A stretch of 36,478 bases of DNA from an uncultured Alphaproteobacteria bacterium (lineage in GTDB: Bacteria > Pseudomonadota > Alphaproteobacteria > HIMB59), in assembly GCA_902601865.1 (NCBI GenBank), contig CACKOX010000012.1, positions 1-36,478 on the forward strand, given 5' to 3'. Below, one piece after another: positions 19,161 to 29,643 of this stretch. Every line of letters begins with the position of its first letter. Position 1 is the stretch's first letter. The position numbers and the translations under genes are program-made. Under the pieces are notes generated by a model. It worked only from the letters and a program-made list of their open reading frames with translations. It had not been told where the DNA came from and did no database searches.

Positions 19161-21224
19161 ATGGATCTAGGTAAATATAGAAATATTGGAATTATGGCCC
19201 ACATCGATGCAGGTAAGACTACTACCACTGAAAGAATTTTATACTACACCGGTAAGTCCCATAAAATAGGAGAAGTACATGATGGTGCCGCAACTATGGA
19301 CTGGATGGAACAAGAGCAAGAAAGAGGAATAACAATTACTTCAGCTGCAACTACTTGTTTTTGGAATGATCATAGAATTAATATCATAGACACACCTGGG
19401 CACGTTGATTTTACAATTGAAGTTGAGAGATCTTTAAGAGTTTTAGACGGAGCTGTTGCTTGCTTTGACGGTGTCGCTGGAGTTGAGCCACAATCAGAGA
19501 CAGTTTGGAGACAAGCTGATAGATACAAAGTACCAAGAATTTGTTTTTGTAATAAAATGGATCGACTTGGTGCCGATTTTGAAATGAATGTTCAATCTAT
19601 TAAAGACAGATTAGGAGCCAATCCACTTGTTTTACAAATGGCTATTGGCAAAGAGGCAGAATTCAAAGGTGTTGTTGACCTTGTAAACTTTAAATCAATT
19701 ATTTGGAAAGACGATAGTCTAGGTGCTGAATATGATGTAACAGAGATTAGTGAAGATTTATTAGAAGAAGCTAAGAAAAAAAGAGAAGAGCTTATTGAAA
19801 ACGCTGTCGAAGCAGACGATCAGGCGTTAGAAGATTATTTAGAGGGAAAAGAAATAACCGTCGATACATTAAAAGCTTGTATAAGAAAAGGTACTATAGA
19901 TTTTAAATTTGTTCCTGTCTTATGTGGAACTGCTTTTAAAAATAAAGGTGTTCAACCTTTACTGGATGCTGTTGTTGATTATCTTCCATCTCCTAAAGAT
20001 ATTGGTTTTGTTGAAGGTATTAAAGAGGGATCTGATGAGAAGTTACAAATTCCAAACACACCAGAAGAACCTTTTGCAGCATTAGCTTTTAAAGTTGCTG
20101 CAGACCCTTTTGTTGGTCAAATAACATTTTGTAGACTTTACTGTGGAAATCTCAGTTCTGGATCTACTATATTAAACTCATCAAAAAATCAAAAAGAAAG
20201 AATTGGTAGAATGCTTTTAATGCACTCAAATACTCGCGAAGAAATCAAAGAAGCCAAAGCTGGTGACATTGTAGCTCTAGTCGGATTAAAGAACGTAACA
20301 ACAGGTGACACACTATGTGATCCTTCAAATAATGTTATTTTAGAAAAAATGGAATTTCCAGACCCTGTTATCGAAGTTGCTGTTGAACCTAAGACTAAAG
20401 CTGACTACGAAAAAATGGGACAAGCTTTAGGTAGACTGGCTCAAGAAGATCCAAGCTTTAGAGTTACTTCAGATGAAGAGTCTGGTCAAACTATAATTAA
20501 AGGGATGGGAGAACTCCATTTAGAAATTTTAGTTGATAGGATGAAAAGAGAATTCAAGGTTGAAGCAGATGTGGGAGCACCTCAAGTAGCCTACAGAGAA
20601 ACAATTACAAAAGATGTTGAAGTTGACTACACACATAAAAAACAATCTGGTGGTGCAGGTCAATTTGCAAGAGTAAAAATGAAATTTAAACCATTAGAAA
20701 GAAACTCTGGTGTTAAATTTTTAAACACTGTTGTTGGAGGAAATATTCCAAAAGAATACATCCCAGGTGTCGAAAAAGGAATTAACTTTGCTGCACAAAA
20801 TGGTGTCATTGCTGGATATAACGTTATTGATTTCGAAGCTGAAGTTCACGACGGAGCCTATCATGACGTAGACTCATCAGTGTTAGCATTTGAAATAGCT
20901 TCAAGAGCTGCATTTAGAGAAGCTGTCGGAAAAGCTGGTCCTAAACTACTTGAGCCAATGATGAAAGTCGAAGTTGTAACTCCTGAGGACTATATGGGTG
21001 ATATTATTGGTGATTTAAATTCAAGAAGAGGCCAAATTGAAAAAATGGAGGATCGAGGTAACGCTAAAGTTGTATCGTCAGTAGTTCCTCTTGCTAATAT
21101 GTTTGGTTATGTTAATAATCTACGCTCTATGAGTCAAGGAAGAGCAAGTTATACAATGTTATTCTCACATTATGATGTCGTACCTTCAAATGTTGAAGAA
21201 GAAATTAAATCAAAACTGGCATAA
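19161..21224 (+). CDS. fusA: translation elongation factor EF-G
   Basis: A GTPase that drives translocation and, with RRF, ribosome recycling. The 687 residues contain the G1 loop [13 protein letters not shown] (about 12-24), the switch region [23 protein letters not shown] and NKMD, followed by domains II to V (for example [20 protein letters not shown] and [17 protein letters not shown]). It is full length for the bacterial family. It is followed 2 bp later by rpsJ; the tuf gene often found between them is absent. Confidence 0.98.
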   Translation: MDLGKYRNIGIMAHIDAGKTTTTERILYYTGKSHKIGEVHDGAATMDWMEQEQERGITITSAATTCFWNDHRINIIDTPGHVDFTIEVERSLRVLDGAVACFDGVAGVEPQSETVWRQADRYKVPRICFCNKMDRLGADFEMNVQSIKDRLGANPLVLQMAIGKEAEFKGVVDLVNFKSIIWKDDSLGAEYDVTEISEDLLEEAKKKREELIENAVEADDQALEDYLEGKEITVDTLKACIRKGTIDFKFVPVLCGTAFKNKGVQPLLDAVVDYLPSPKDIGFVEGIKEGSDEKLQIPNTPEEPFAALAFKVAADPFVGQITFCRLYCGNLSSGSTILNSSKNQKERIGRMLLMHSNTREEIKEAKAGDIVALVGLKNVTTGDTLCDPSNNVILEKMEFPDPVIEVAVEPKTKADYEKMGQALGRLAQEDPSFRVTSDEESGQTIIKGMGELHLEILVDRMKREFKVEADVGAPQVAYRETITKDVEVDYTHKKQSGGAGQFARVKMKFKPLERNSGVKFLNTVVGGNIPKEYIPGVEKGINFAAQNGVIAGYNVIDFEAEVHDGAYHDVDSSVLAFEIASRAAFREAVGKAGPKLLEPMMKVEVVTPEDYMGDIIGDLNSRRGQIEKMEDRGNAKVVSSVVPLANMFGYVNNLRSMSQGRASYTMLFSHYDVVPSNVEEEIKSKLA

Positions 21225-21226
21225 TT

Positions 21227-21541
21227 ATGATAAATCAAAATATTAGAATTAGACTTAAATCTTTTGATCATAACATTCTAGATAGAAGTTCAATTGATAT
21301 ACTTCAAACAGCTAAAAGAACTGGTGCGAAAGTAATTGGTCCTATTCCTATGCCCTCTAAAATTGAAAGAGTTACTGTAAATAAATCTCCGCACGTTGAT
21401 AAAAAAAGTAGAGAACAGTTTGAATTACGAACGCATATTAGGATGATGGATATTATTGAGCCCACACCTCAAACTGTTGATGCACTTATGAAGCTCGATT
21501 TAGCTTCTGGTGTCAATGTAGATATTAAAATAAAAAAATAA
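21227..21541 (+). CDS. rpsJ: 30S ribosomal protein S10
   Basis: Head protein of the 30S subunit that also binds NusB and NusG (NusE role). The 104 residues include [13 protein letters not shown] near the N terminus, [19 protein letters not shown] (about 38-56) and [12 protein letters not shown]. It begins 2 bp after fusA, so the S10 leader that responds to L4 in enterobacteria is not present as a separate region. Confidence 0.97.
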   Translation: MINQNIRIRLKSFDHNILDRSSIDILQTAKRTGAKVIGPIPMPSKIERVTVNKSPHVDKKSREQFELRTHIRMMDIIEPTPQTVDALMKLDLASGVNVDIKIKK

Positions 21542-21546
21542 TTATC

Positions 21547-22152
21547 ATGATCATTAGTACCAAAATTGGCCAAACTTCATTTGTCAACGAAAATGGTACA
21601 AGGGTCTCTGCCACAGTTCTTGATTACAATAGCTGCTCTGTGGTTGGTAATAGAACTATTGATAGAGATGGCTATCTTGCAAATATTATAGGTTTTCTCA
21701 AACCAAAAAAACTAAATAAGCCTCAATTAAAAGAATTTAATAAACTAAATCTAGAACCAAAAAAAATTATAAAAGAACAAAGATTATCCACTGATGAAGA
21801 CTTATTAGAGATTGGCTCATTAATAGACCCTAAATTTAAAGTTGGCGATAAAGTTTCAGTACAGTCTAAATCAACAGGTAAAGGTTTTGCCGGAGCTATG
21901 AAAAGACATAACTTTAGTGGTATGAGAGCAACTCATGGTGTTTCTATCTCACATAGAGCTCATGGTTCAACAGGTCAAAATCAAAACCCAGGTAAAGTAT
22001 TTAAGGGAAAGAAAATGGCTGGTCATTTAGGTGATCAATTAACAACTACTAAAAATTTAGAGGTTCTTCTAATAGATCAAGACAAAAAATTAATATTTAT
22101 CAAAGGTTCTGTGCCAGGTAAGAATAAATCTATAGTAAAGGTTTTTAAATAA
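21547..22152 (+). CDS. rplC: 50S ribosomal protein L3
   Basis: Early-assembly 50S protein reaching toward the peptidyl-transferase centre. The 201 residues carry STGKGFAGAMKRHNFSGMRA (about 109-128) and HRAHGSTGQNQNPGKVFKGK (about 137-156), which includes the glutamine that PrmB methylates elsewhere. rplD starts on the base after its stop. Confidence 0.97.
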   Translation: MIISTKIGQTSFVNENGTRVSATVLDYNSCSVVGNRTIDRDGYLANIIGFLKPKKLNKPQLKEFNKLNLEPKKIIKEQRLSTDEDLLEIGSLIDPKFKVGDKVSVQSKSTGKGFAGAMKRHNFSGMRATHGVSISHRAHGSTGQNQNPGKVFKGKKMAGHLGDQLTTTKNLEVLLIDQDKKLIFIKGSVPGKNKSIVKVFK

Positions 22153-22719
22153 ATGTTTGAACAAGTAACATTAAAAGATAAAAATATTTCTGAAAAAGCA
22201 TTACATTTATCTTTACAAAAAATTTATACACATAAACAAGGTAATAACCACAGCCTTGATAGATCTGAAGTAGCAGGATCTGGAAAAAAATTATTTAAGC
22301 AAAAGGGAACTGGAAACGCAAGAGCTGGTAATAAAAAGACAACTCAAAGAAGAGGTGGTGGAAAAGCTTTTGGACCAAAATTCCATGATGTTTCTTTTAA
22401 AGTTAATAAAAAAGTCAAAAAAACAGCTTTAGTTTCTTCTATAGTTAGTAAAAGCAACAATAAAGCTCTTTTCGTTTTTGATGAAGAAAAACTAGACGAA
22501 AAAAATATCTCAGATTTACTAAAAAAAAATCAAAATAAAATGATCATTTTTGTTCTTACCAACTTATTAGATAATAAATTAGTAATTAAATTTCAAAATT
22601 ACAAAAAATTATATTTTATCTCTGACAAAAGTTATTCGGTTCATACAGCATTAAAATCAGATATGATTTTATTCTCAAAAAAATCTTCTATTTACAATTC
22701 ATACATAGGAAGTAACTAA
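22153..22719 (+). CDS. rplD: 50S ribosomal protein L4
   Basis: Lines the exit tunnel and, in some bacteria, represses the S10 operon. The 188 residues are shorter than the usual 200 or so. The tunnel loop is preserved (KLFKQKGTGNARAGNKKTTQ, about 46-65, then RRGGGKAFGP). The C-terminal half is divergent and Lys/Asn-rich, as expected of an AT-rich genome. No spacer to rplC; 2 bp to rplW. Confidence 0.96.
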   Translation: MFEQVTLKDKNISEKALHLSLQKIYTHKQGNNHSLDRSEVAGSGKKLFKQKGTGNARAGNKKTTQRRGGGKAFGPKFHDVSFKVNKKVKKTALVSSIVSKSNNKALFVFDEEKLDEKNISDLLKKNQNKMIIFVLTNLLDNKLVIKFQNYKKLYFISDKSYSVHTALKSDMILFSKKSSIYNSYIGSN

Positions 22720-22721
22720 AA

Positions 22722-23003
22722 ATGGAACTCAACTTAATTAAAAAACCTGTTATTACAGAAAAATCAACAGCTAATGCCCAATTCAATAAATATATTTTTG
22801 AAGTTCGAAATGACGCAAATAAAATAAATATTAAAAAAACAATTGAAGAAATCTATAAAGTTAAAGTTCAAAAACTAAATAGTTTAAATGTAAAGAGTAA
22901 GCCAAAAGTATTCAAAGGGCAAAGAGGTACTAGGTCAGAACTTAAAAGAATAATAGTCACTCTTAAAGAGGGTAATACTATAGATATGAGTGGTAAGGTA
23001 TAA
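22722..23003 (+). CDS. rplW: 50S ribosomal protein L23
   Basis: Sits at the tunnel exit and docks trigger factor and SRP. The 93 residues begin with the characteristic [11 protein letters not shown] (about 6-16), continue with [16 protein letters not shown], and have the tunnel-directed loop around [17 protein letters not shown]. Ends one base before the rplB ATG. Confidence 0.96.
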   Translation: MELNLIKKPVITEKSTANAQFNKYIFEVRNDANKINIKKTIEEIYKVKVQKLNSLNVKSKPKVFKGQRGTRSELKRIIVTLKEGNTIDMSGKV

Positions 23004-23004
23004 A

Positions 23005-23829
23005 ATGGGCTTAATCACTTACAAACCAACGACTCCTTCTTTCAGAAAAACTGTAAAAATTGATAAATCTCAGCTTTTTAAAGGCCGTCCTGAAAAATCA
23101 TTGCTTCAAGACTTACAACCAAATTCAGGTAGAAATAATACAGGTAAAATTACAATTAGACATAGATCAGGTGGCCATAAGAAAAAATATAGACTTGTGA
23201 ATTTTAAAAGGAATACATTTGATAAAATAGGTACAGTTGAAAGAATTGAATATGATCCTAATAGAAGTGCTTTCATAGCACTTATCAACTATCAAGATTC
23301 AAAAGAATATATTATAGCACCGTCTGATTTAAAAATCGGTGATAAGGTTATTTCCTCAGCTAAAACTGAAATATCATCTGGAAATGCAATGAAGATTAAA
23401 AATATTCCTACTGGTACCTCTATTCATAATATTGAACTAAAGCCAGGAGCGGGTGGCAAAATATGTAGATCTGCTGGATCTTTTGCTCAAGTACTCGGAG
23501 AACAAGAAAAATATGTAATGGTTAAGCTTTCGTCTCGAGAAACTAGACTAGTTCATGGTGAATGTATGGCGACTATAGGAGTTGTTTCTAATCAAGATAA
23601 TAAAAATAAAAAAATTGGTAAAGCTGGAATTAAAAGACACTTGGGTATTAGACCTACTGTAAGAGGTGTTGTTATGAACCCTGTCGACCACCCACACGGT
23701 GGTGGAGAAGGAAGAACATCTGGTGGTAGACACCCATCCACACCTTGGGGTATGAAGACAAAAGGTAAGAAGACTAGAAAAATTAAATTTACATCAAAAA
23801 TGATTATTTCAAGAAGGGCTAAAAAGTAA
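23005..23829 (+). CDS. rplB: 50S ribosomal protein L2
   Basis: Core 50S protein needed for subunit joining and peptidyl transfer. The 274 residues start [17 protein letters not shown], the expected N terminus; an in-frame GTG 15 bp upstream overlaps rplW and is not used as the start here. The highly conserved loop [12 protein letters not shown], with the histidine important for activity, is at about 223-234, followed by GRHPSTPWG. The stop shares a base with rpsS. Confidence 0.98.
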   Translation: MGLITYKPTTPSFRKTVKIDKSQLFKGRPEKSLLQDLQPNSGRNNTGKITIRHRSGGHKKKYRLVNFKRNTFDKIGTVERIEYDPNRSAFIALINYQDSKEYIIAPSDLKIGDKVISSAKTEISSGNAMKIKNIPTGTSIHNIELKPGAGGKICRSAGSFAQVLGEQEKYVMVKLSSRETRLVHGECMATIGVVSNQDNKNKKIGKAGIKRHLGIRPTVRGVVMNPVDHPHGGGEGRTSGGRHPSTPWGMKTKGKKTRKIKFTSKMIISRRAKK

Positions 23830-24113
23830 TGGCAAGATCTGTATGGAAAGGACCTTACTTTGATGTAACTCTTTTCAAAAAAGTTAAAAAATCAAAAGAA
23901 GAAAGTTCAAAATCTCCAATTAAAACATGGTCAAGAAGATCTACAATTATTCCAGATTTTGTTGGAGTCACCATTTCAGTATATAATGGAAAATCTTTCA
24001 TACCAGTATATGTGACTGAAGATATGGTTGGACATAAGCTTGGTGAGTTTTCTCCAACAAGAGTTTTCAAAGGCCACTCAGGAGATAAGAAAGCAGTTCA
24101 AGGTAAAAAATAA
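23829..24113 (+). CDS. rpsS: 30S ribosomal protein S19
   Basis: Head protein near the A-site finger. The 94 residues show [12 protein letters not shown], then [19 protein letters not shown] (about 31-49) and [15 protein letters not shown] (about 75-89). It begins in a TAATG overlap with rplB and ends 2 bp before rplV. Confidence 0.97.
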   Translation: MARSVWKGPYFDVTLFKKVKKSKEESSKSPIKTWSRRSTIIPDFVGVTISVYNGKSFIPVYVTEDMVGHKLGEFSPTRVFKGHSGDKKAVQGKK

Positions 24114-24115
24114 AA

Positions 24116-24457
24116 ATGTCTAAAGAAGTAAAAGCTGTTAATAAAATGATAAGAACTAGTTCCCAAAAACTAAACTTAATTGTTAAAGATATTAGAAAAA
24201 AAGATATCAACGCAGCTTTAAATATTTTGAAGTTTTCAAATAAAAGAGTCAGTAAAGAAGTTTTAAAAACATTAAATTCTGCAGTCGCAAATGCAGAGAA
24301 CAACAATAATTTAGATATTGATAAACTTTTTGTCAAAGAGGCTTATGTAGGTAAAAGTCTTAGAATGAAAAGATTTAGACCAATGAGTAAGGGAAGAGCG
24401 TTTCAAATTATTAAGCCTTTTTCTAGGTTAACATTAGTGTTAGAGGAGAGAGTATAA
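24116..24457 (+). CDS. rplV: 50S ribosomal protein L22
   Basis: Tunnel-lining 50S protein with a long beta hairpin. The 113 residues contain [18 protein letters not shown] (about 13-30), [11 protein letters not shown] (about 62-72) and the hairpin segment [20 protein letters not shown] (about 82-101). Standard length. TAATG overlap with rpsC. Confidence 0.96.
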   Translation: MSKEVKAVNKMIRTSSQKLNLIVKDIRKKDINAALNILKFSNKRVSKEVLKTLNSAVANAENNNNLDIDKLFVKEAYVGKSLRMKRFRPMSKGRAFQIIKPFSRLTLVLEERV

Positions 24458-25122
24458 TGGGACAAAAAGTTAACCCAACTTCATTAAGAGTAGGAATCAA
24501 TAAATATTGGCAATCAACTTGGTTTGAAAAAAAAGATTATTCAACTTTTTTAAAAGAAGACTATAAAATTAGAAATTATATAGAAAAGAATTACTCAATC
24601 GCTGGCATAAGTTCTGTTATAATTGAAAGAGCTGCAGCAAACCTTAAAATTATTATACACACATCTAAACCAGGAGTCCTTATTGGAAAAAAAGGTGCGG
24701 ATATTGAAAAGCTAAGAAATAGACTATCAAAGCTCTCAGACAAGAGTATCTCATTAGATATCAAAGAAATAAAAAAACCTGAAACAGACGCCTCATTACT
24801 AGCCGACTCTATTGCAAGGCAATTAGAAAAAAGAGTCGCTTTTAGAAAAGCGATGAAAAAATCAGGTTTATCAGCAATTAAACTAGGTGCTAAAGGTATT
24901 AAAATTGTCTGTGGCGGTAGACTAGGTGGTGCTGAAATAGCAAGAACAGAAAAGTTTTCAGAGGGAAGTGTACCTTTACATACTTTAAGAGCTGATATAG
25001 ATTACGCAACAGCTCGAGCCCTAACAACTTATGGAATTATTGGAATTAAAGTTTGGTTATTTAAGGGCGAGAGTAAAAATACAACAAATAAAACTGAAGA
25101 TAAAAAAGAGAAAGTAAATTAA
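24457..25122 (+). CDS. rpsC: 30S ribosomal protein S3
   Basis: mRNA-entry-channel protein. The 221 residues start [13 protein letters not shown], carry a type II KH domain with [14 protein letters not shown] (about 74-87), and a C-terminal domain with [12 protein letters not shown] (about 154-165), YGIIGIKVW and a charged Lys/Glu tail. TAATG overlaps on both sides, with rplV and rplP. Confidence 0.98.
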   Translation: MGQKVNPTSLRVGINKYWQSTWFEKKDYSTFLKEDYKIRNYIEKNYSIAGISSVIIERAAANLKIIIHTSKPGVLIGKKGADIEKLRNRLSKLSDKSISLDIKEIKKPETDASLLADSIARQLEKRVAFRKAMKKSGLSAIKLGAKGIKIVCGGRLGGAEIARTEKFSEGSVPLHTLRADIDYATARALTTYGIIGIKVWLFKGESKNTTNKTEDKKEKVN

Positions 25123-25535
25123 TGTTATTGCCTAAGAATACTAAATATAGAAAACAGCACAAAGGAAGAATTCATGGTAGTGCTAAAGGGAATTACGAAT
25201 TAACATTTGGTTATTATGGTCTAAAATCATTAGATGCTGAGAGAGTGACTGCTAGACAAATAGAGGCATCTAGAAGAGCTATTACAAGATTTTTAAAAAG
25301 AGCGGGGAGACTTTGGATTAGAGTATTTCCTGACGTGCCAGTCACAGCTAAACCTGCAGAAGTTAGAATGGGTAAAGGTAAAGGTGCTATTGACAGGTGG
25401 GTATGTAGAGTTAAACCTGGAACTATAATGTTTGAAGTGGATGGTGTTGACAAGCACCTAGCTAAAAAAGCTTTTGAACTTGCATCTGCTAAACTACCAG
25501 TAAAAACAACCTTTGTATCATTGGATCAATTTTAA
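25122..25535 (+). CDS. rplP: 50S ribosomal protein L16
   Basis: Late-assembly protein of the A-site region. The 137 residues begin [16 protein letters not shown], and carry the arginine-rich segment [20 protein letters not shown] (about 48-67) and [20 protein letters not shown] (about 83-102). The stop shares a base with the rpmC ATG. Confidence 0.98.
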   Translation: MLLPKNTKYRKQHKGRIHGSAKGNYELTFGYYGLKSLDAERVTARQIEASRRAITRFLKRAGRLWIRVFPDVPVTAKPAEVRMGKGKGAIDRWVCRVKPGTIMFEVDGVDKHLAKKAFELASAKLPVKTTFVSLDQF

Positions 25536-25690
25536 TGGCTGATAAAGACGTAAACAGTTTAAAAAAGGAATTATTTAATTTAAAAATAATGAAAAAAAGT
25601 GGGCAGCTCACAGATACATCACAATTTAAGAAAGTTAAAAAGCAAATAGCATCGCTTTTAACTAAAGAAAGGACAAATAAGAGTGCCTAA
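25535..25690 (+). CDS. rpmC: 50S ribosomal protein L29 (small gene)
   Basis: A 51-residue gene in the expected slot between L16 and S17. Translation gives [20 protein letters not shown] followed by KSGQLTDTSQFKKVKKQIAS and a basic tail ending NKSA. This matches the two-helix L29 fold: an N-terminal helix with the LKKELFNLK pattern, a short turn around SGQLTDTSQ, and a second Lys-rich helix ending near LLTKER. L29 helps form the tunnel exit next to L23. It starts in the TAATG overlap with rplP and its last 8 bases overlap the GTG start of rpsQ. Confidence 0.93.
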   Translation: MADKDVNSLKKELFNLKIMKKSGQLTDTSQFKKVKKQIASLLTKERTNKSA

Positions 25691-25910
25691 ACGTATTTTA
25701 AGTGGAAAAGTAGTAAAAAAATCAGGAGACAAAACAATTTCTGTTTTAGTAACAAGACAAACTACACACCCAATCTATAAAAAATTAATCAGAGTTTCTA
25801 AAAAATATCTCGCTCATGACAGTGAAAATAAAATTATTGTTGGCGACTCCGTGAGGATTCAAGAAACTAAACCAATTTCAAAAAATAAATCATGGGAAGT
25901 TATTAAATAA
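25683..25910 (+). CDS. rpsQ: 30S ribosomal protein S17
   Basis: Primary 16S-binding OB-fold protein. The 75 residues start at a GTG codon that lies inside the end of rpmC, giving [20 protein letters not shown] at the N terminus, which fits the family, and [11 protein letters not shown] with the conserved [18 protein letters not shown] (about 54-71). No later ATG would preserve the beta-barrel. TAATG overlap with rplN. Confidence 0.97.
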   Translation: MPKRILSGKVVKKSGDKTISVLVTRQTTHPIYKKLIRVSKKYLAHDSENKIIVGDSVRIQETKPISKNKSWEVIK

Positions 25911-26278
25911 TGATACAAGCAGAGTCTAATTTACAAGTGGCAGATAATTCTGGAGCAAGACTAATCAGCTGTATTAAAGTTATTGGCGGGTCTAAACGAA
26001 GATATGCAAGAATTGGTGATATTATTGTTGTTTCTGTCAAAGATGCTATTCCAAGATCTAAAGTAAAAAAAGGTGAAGTACAAAGAGCAATTATAGTAAG
26101 AACAAAAAAACCGTTAATCAGAGAAGATGGAACTTCAATTAAATTTGACTCAAATGCAGCCGTTCTTCTAGATAAACAAAATGAACCAATTGGAACAAGA
26201 ATTTTTGGACCTGTTACAAGAGAACTTAGAAAAAGAAATATGATGAAAATCGTTAGTTTGGCTCCTGAGGTATTATAA
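25910..26278 (+). CDS. rplN: 50S ribosomal protein L14
   Basis: Forms intersubunit bridges and is the binding site of silencing factor RsfS. The 122 residues begin [20 protein letters not shown], and contain [20 protein letters not shown] (about 57-76) and [13 protein letters not shown]. Normal length. TAATG overlaps with rpsQ and rplX. Confidence 0.98.
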   Translation: MIQAESNLQVADNSGARLISCIKVIGGSKRRYARIGDIIVVSVKDAIPRSKVKKGEVQRAIIVRTKKPLIREDGTSIKFDSNAAVLLDKQNEPIGTRIFGPVTRELRKRNMMKIVSLAPEVL

Positions 26279-26586
26279 TGATTAAAAAGTATAAAAAAGG
26301 TGATGAAGTGATTGTTAAAGTTGGAAAAGATAAAGGAAAAATTGGAAAAATATCTAAGATTATCAATTCCTCTGACAAAGTAGTTATATCTGGTGTTAAT
26401 GTAAGTAAAAAACACCAAAAACCATCCCAAGAGTCTAAAGGCGGTATCGTGGACAAGGAAATGCCTATCCATATTTCCAATATTTTAGCTTACGACTCTA
26501 AGTCTAAGAAATCCTCAAAAGTAGGTTTTAAAATAGAAAGTGGAAAAAAAATTAGAGTTTTAAAATCATCAGGAGACAAATATTAA
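26278..26586 (+). CDS. rplX: 50S ribosomal protein L24
   Basis: Assembly-initiator protein at the tunnel exit with a KOW motif. The 102 residues carry KKGDEVIVKVGKDKGKIGKI (about 6-25), VSGVNVSKKHQKPSQ-like sequence (ISGVNVSKKHQKPSQ, about 38-52) and GGIVDKEMPIHISNI (about 56-70). TAATG overlaps with both neighbours. Confidence 0.97.
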   Translation: MIKKYKKGDEVIVKVGKDKGKIGKISKIINSSDKVVISGVNVSKKHQKPSQESKGGIVDKEMPIHISNILAYDSKSKKSSKVGFKIESGKKIRVLKSSGDKY

Positions 26587-27122
26587 TGTCAAATTCAATT
26601 CAAGAATTATTTAATGTTTCTGATCAGTTGGCTAAAAACTTAGAGATACCTCATAAGTTAGCTGTTCCAAAAATTTCAAAAATAGTGATCAATGCGGGTA
26701 TTGGAACTATTAAAGAAGATAACAAAGCTATTGAAAAAATGAAAAAAGACCTTTCTCTTATATCTGGTCAATCACCAGTAGTTAGAATGTCTAAAAAAGC
26801 TATTGCTTCCTTTAAAATTAGAAAAGGTATGCCAGTGGGTCTCTCTGTCACTCTCAGAAAAAATATGATGATGGAGTTTTACGATAGACTAGTAAATATT
26901 GCTATGCCTCGAATTAAAGATTTTAGAGGGTATAACAAAAAATCATTTGATGGCCAAGGTAATATAACCATAGGTATTAAAGATCACATTATTTTTCCTG
27001 AAATAAGTGTTGAAAATGTTGAAAATATCTTCGGTTTTGATATCACTATTGCCACTTCAGCAAACAACGACAAAGAGGGATATGAATTGTTAAAATTAAT
27101 GAACTTTCCATTTCTAAATTAA
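26586..27122 (+). CDS. rplE: 50S ribosomal protein L5
   Basis: Binds 5S rRNA and contacts S13 in an intersubunit bridge. The 178 residues contain [20 protein letters not shown] (about 28-47), [21 protein letters not shown] (about 74-94; [15 protein letters not shown] is the conserved core) and [20 protein letters not shown]. The fit to the bacterial family is good. It starts in the overlap with rplX and ends 2 bp before rpsN. Confidence 0.97.
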   Translation: MSNSIQELFNVSDQLAKNLEIPHKLAVPKISKIVINAGIGTIKEDNKAIEKMKKDLSLISGQSPVVRMSKKAIASFKIRKGMPVGLSVTLRKNMMMEFYDRLVNIAMPRIKDFRGYNKKSFDGQGNITIGIKDHIIFPEISVENVENIFGFDITIATSANNDKEGYELLKLMNFPFLN

Positions 27123-27124
27123 TC

Positions 27125-27430
27125 ATGGCAAAACAAAGCGCAATACAAAAAAATAATAATAGAAAAGTGCTAATAGACAGACTTAGTGAGAAAAGAAAAA
27201 AACTAAAGAGTCTTTTATCTAGTAAAGACCTTCCATTTGAAGAAAGAGTAAAAATTCAAATGAAACTTGAGTCTTTACCAAGAAATTCATCAAGAATTAG
27301 ATATCGAAATAGATGTTTTTTATCAGGTAGACCACGAGGAGTTTATAGTAAATTTAATTTATCTAGAATTGCTATAAGAGATATGGCTGGTAAGGGACAA
27401 ATACCCGGATTAACGAAAGCGAGTTGGTAG
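27125..27430 (+). CDS. rpsN: 30S ribosomal protein S14 (zinc-free form)
   Basis: Head protein of the 30S subunit. The 101-residue length and the absence of two CxxC pairs identify the long zinc-independent form usual in Proteobacteria. The C-terminal part shows [20 protein letters not shown] (about 62-81) and [13 protein letters not shown]. Stop is TAG, 1 bp before rpsH. Confidence 0.97.
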   Translation: MAKQSAIQKNNNRKVLIDRLSEKRKKLKSLLSSKDLPFEERVKIQMKLESLPRNSSRIRYRNRCFLSGRPRGVYSKFNLSRIAIRDMAGKGQIPGLTKASW

Positions 27431-27431
27431 T

Positions 27432-27818
27432 ATGAGCGATACACTAGCAGATATGATTACAAGAATTAGAAATGGACAAAAAGCAAACAAAGTTTCTGTA
27501 AAAGCAATTTTTTCAAAATTAAACGCTAATGTGTGTGATGTTTTAAAAAAAGAAGGATACATTGATAGCTTCGAAATATTAGGAGATACAAAAAAAGATA
27601 TCTCAATTACTTTAAAATATTATAAGGGCTCTCCTCTAATTAATAAGATTGAAAAAATTACAAAACAAGGTTGTCGTGTTTATAGCTCTGTAGATGAAAT
27701 TCCTAAGACTATTGGAGGTTTAGGAACTACGATATTGTCTACCTCAAAAGGTGTAATGTCAGACGCTGATGCAAGAAATCAAAAAGTTGGAGGGGAAGTG
27801 CTAATAAGCGTTTTCTAA
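27432..27818 (+). CDS. rpsH: 30S ribosomal protein S8
   Basis: Binds the central domain of 16S rRNA; in enterobacteria it also represses the spc operon. The 128 residues start MSDTLADMITRIRNGQKA and end with the conserved ISTSKGVMSDADARNQKVGG region (starting near 101). The middle is divergent. Close packing on both sides (1 and 3 bp). Confidence 0.97.
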   Translation: MSDTLADMITRIRNGQKANKVSVKAIFSKLNANVCDVLKKEGYIDSFEILGDTKKDISITLKYYKGSPLINKIEKITKQGCRVYSSVDEIPKTIGGLGTTILSTSKGVMSDADARNQKVGGEVLISVF

Positions 27819-27821
27819 GTC

Positions 27822-28337
27822 ATGTCAAGATTAGCACGAAACCCTATAAATATCCCTGAAGATATTAAAATTTCTATGACAGATAATGAAATTAATTTTG
27901 AGGGTAAGTTAGGAAGATCATCAACTGTCCTGCCAATTGGAATTAAAGTTGATCACAAAGATAATCTTTTACACTTCTCTGGAGAAAATAAAGCACTTCT
28001 TGGCACTATTTATGCAAATGTTAAAAATGAAATAATTGGTAATTCTAAAGGATTTGAAAAAAGATTAGAGCTTATAGGAACTGGATACAAAGCCAATGTT
28101 TCTGGAAAAAAGTTAGTCCTTTCTCTGGGTTATAGTCATGACATTAATTTTGATATACCCGAGGGCATTTCTATAAAAGTTGAAAAAAATATTGTTATTG
28201 TAACTGGAACAAGTAAGCAATTAGTAGGTCAAGTAGCAGCTGAAATTAAGTCATTCAGAAAACCAGAACCTTATAAAGGTAAAGGTGTTCGATATGAGGG
28301 TGAAAGAATTTATAGAAAAGAAGGTAAGAAAAAATAA
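27822..28337 (+). CDS. rplF: 50S ribosomal protein L6
   Basis: Stalk-base protein contacting the sarcin-ricin region. The 171 residues begin MSRLARNPINIPEDIKISM, and contain ELIGTGYKANVSGKKLVLSL (about 86-105) and RKPEPYKGKGVRYEGERIYR (about 146-165), the RNA-binding C-terminal loop. Slightly shorter than usual. TAATG overlap with rplR. Confidence 0.97.
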   Translation: MSRLARNPINIPEDIKISMTDNEINFEGKLGRSSTVLPIGIKVDHKDNLLHFSGENKALLGTIYANVKNEIIGNSKGFEKRLELIGTGYKANVSGKKLVLSLGYSHDINFDIPEGISIKVEKNIVIVTGTSKQLVGQVAAEIKSFRKPEPYKGKGVRYEGERIYRKEGKKK

Positions 28338-28684
28338 TGAATAAAGATAAAATTAGAGCTACTCGAAGAAAATTAAGAGTGAGAAAAAAGCTAAATGAAA
28401 TTAAAAAGCATAAGCTTTTAGTATTTCGATCTTCTAAACATATTTATGCTTCAGTTTTATCAGAAAGTAATGATAAAACATTATGTTCATTCTCTTCCGT
28501 TAAACTAAAAAAAGATGAAGGACAAAAAAAAGTTGATGTAGCTAAAATAGTTGGTTCAAAGATTGCTGAACTAGCTATAGAAAAAGGTATCAAAGAAGTG
28601 AAATTTGACAAGGGGTCTTACAAGTATCACGGAAGACTTAAAGTATTGGCTGATGCAGCGAGAGAAAAAGGATTATCATTTTAA
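28337..28684 (+). CDS. rplR: 50S ribosomal protein L18
   Basis: 5S rRNA-binding protein. The 115 residues have a basic N-terminal tail ([15 protein letters not shown]), [13 protein letters not shown] (about 30-42) and [20 protein letters not shown] (about 89-108), where the FDKG..YHGR core is diagnostic. TAATG overlaps with rplF and rpsE. Confidence 0.97.
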   Translation: MNKDKIRATRRKLRVRKKLNEIKKHKLLVFRSSKHIYASVLSESNDKTLCSFSSVKLKKDEGQKKVDVAKIVGSKIAELAIEKGIKEVKFDKGSYKYHGRLKVLADAAREKGLSF

Positions 28685-29196
28685 TGTTAGATAATAATGC
28701 AAACAAAGAATTTATAGAAAAACTAATTTCTGTAAGAAGAGTATCAAAAGTTGTTAAAGGTGGAAGAAGATTTGGTTTTGCAGCACTCGTTGTAAGTGGT
28801 GACGGTCAAGGAAGAGTCGGTTTTGGATCAGGTAAGGCAAAAGAGGTACCTGAGGCTATTAGAAAAGCTTCAGAAGAAGCTAAAAAAACTATGGTAAGAA
28901 TTCCATTAAGAGAGGGTAGAACCATCCATCATGATGTTAAGGCAAAGTTTTCTTCCAGCACTGTAATTCTAAGATCTGCACCAAAAGGAACTGGAATAAT
29001 ATCTGGTGGTCCTTCAAGAGCTATTTTTGAGGCATTGGGTATATCTGATGTTGTATCTAAAGCAATCGGTACAAAAAACCCACATAATATTGTTCGTTCA
29101 ACAATTAAAGCTCTAAAGAGCATTAATACACCAAAATCAGTATCCGCTAGAAGAAGTATAGAAATAAATTCTGTTATAAGTAAAAGAGAAAATTAA
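28684..29196 (+). CDS. rpsE: 30S ribosomal protein S5
   Basis: Fidelity and mRNA-unwinding protein at the entry channel. The 170 residues carry the dsRBD-like domain with [20 protein letters not shown] (about 18-37), [20 protein letters not shown] (about 43-62) and the C-terminal domain [20 protein letters not shown]. The gene expected next, rpmD (L30), is missing: rplO starts 2 bp after the stop. Confidence 0.98.
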   Translation: MLDNNANKEFIEKLISVRRVSKVVKGGRRFGFAALVVSGDGQGRVGFGSGKAKEVPEAIRKASEEAKKTMVRIPLREGRTIHHDVKAKFSSSTVILRSAPKGTGIISGGPSRAIFEALGISDVVSKAIGTKNPHNIVRSTIKALKSINTPKSVSARRSIEINSVISKREN

Positions 29197-29198
29197 GA

Positions 29199-29633
29199 AT
29201 GATCAATCAAATTTCCAAACAACGCCAAACTTCAAGAAAAAGAAAAGGTAAAGGTATAGGCACCGGTTTAGGAAAAACAGCAGGTAGAGGCCATAAAGGA
29301 CAAAAATCTAGATCAGGTGTTGCAGTTCGAAACTTTGAGGGTGGACAAATGCCTATTTATAGAAAAACACCAAAAAGAGGTTTTAATTCACTAAAAAAAA
29401 TTAACCCGAAATCTTTATCTATATCTTTAGTAAGTTTTAACAAATTCGATGAAAATTCTTTAATTGATATTAAGTTTTTAATTGAGGCAGGTTTTCTTAA
29501 AAAGAAAGACCATAAAAAATCTATAAAATTAATTGACTCAATCCAATTTAAAAAAAAGCTTCAATTTAAGGATTTCAAGGTAACTCCTGGAGCTAAGAAA
29601 AGAATTGAAGATCTTGGTGGATCGACATCATAA
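29199..29633 (+). CDS. rplO: 50S ribosomal protein L15
   Basis: Late-assembly 50S protein with a long extended N terminus. The 144 residues contain the Gly/Arg/Lys-rich [20 protein letters not shown] (about 17-36), [20 protein letters not shown] (about 45-64) and a C-terminal globular domain. Directly follows rpsE without L30 and precedes secY by 10 bp. Confidence 0.96.
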   Translation: MINQISKQRQTSRKRKGKGIGTGLGKTAGRGHKGQKSRSGVAVRNFEGGQMPIYRKTPKRGFNSLKKINPKSLSISLVSFNKFDENSLIDIKFLIEAGFLKKKDHKKSIKLIDSIQFKKKLQFKDFKVTPGAKKRIEDLGGSTS

Positions 29634-29643
29634 TTTTTAGATT

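Noticed and set aside
22990..23004. GTG start giving a five-residue longer L2
   Set aside because: It overlaps the end of rplW and adds residues not found at the L2 N terminus; the ATG at 23005 matches the family.
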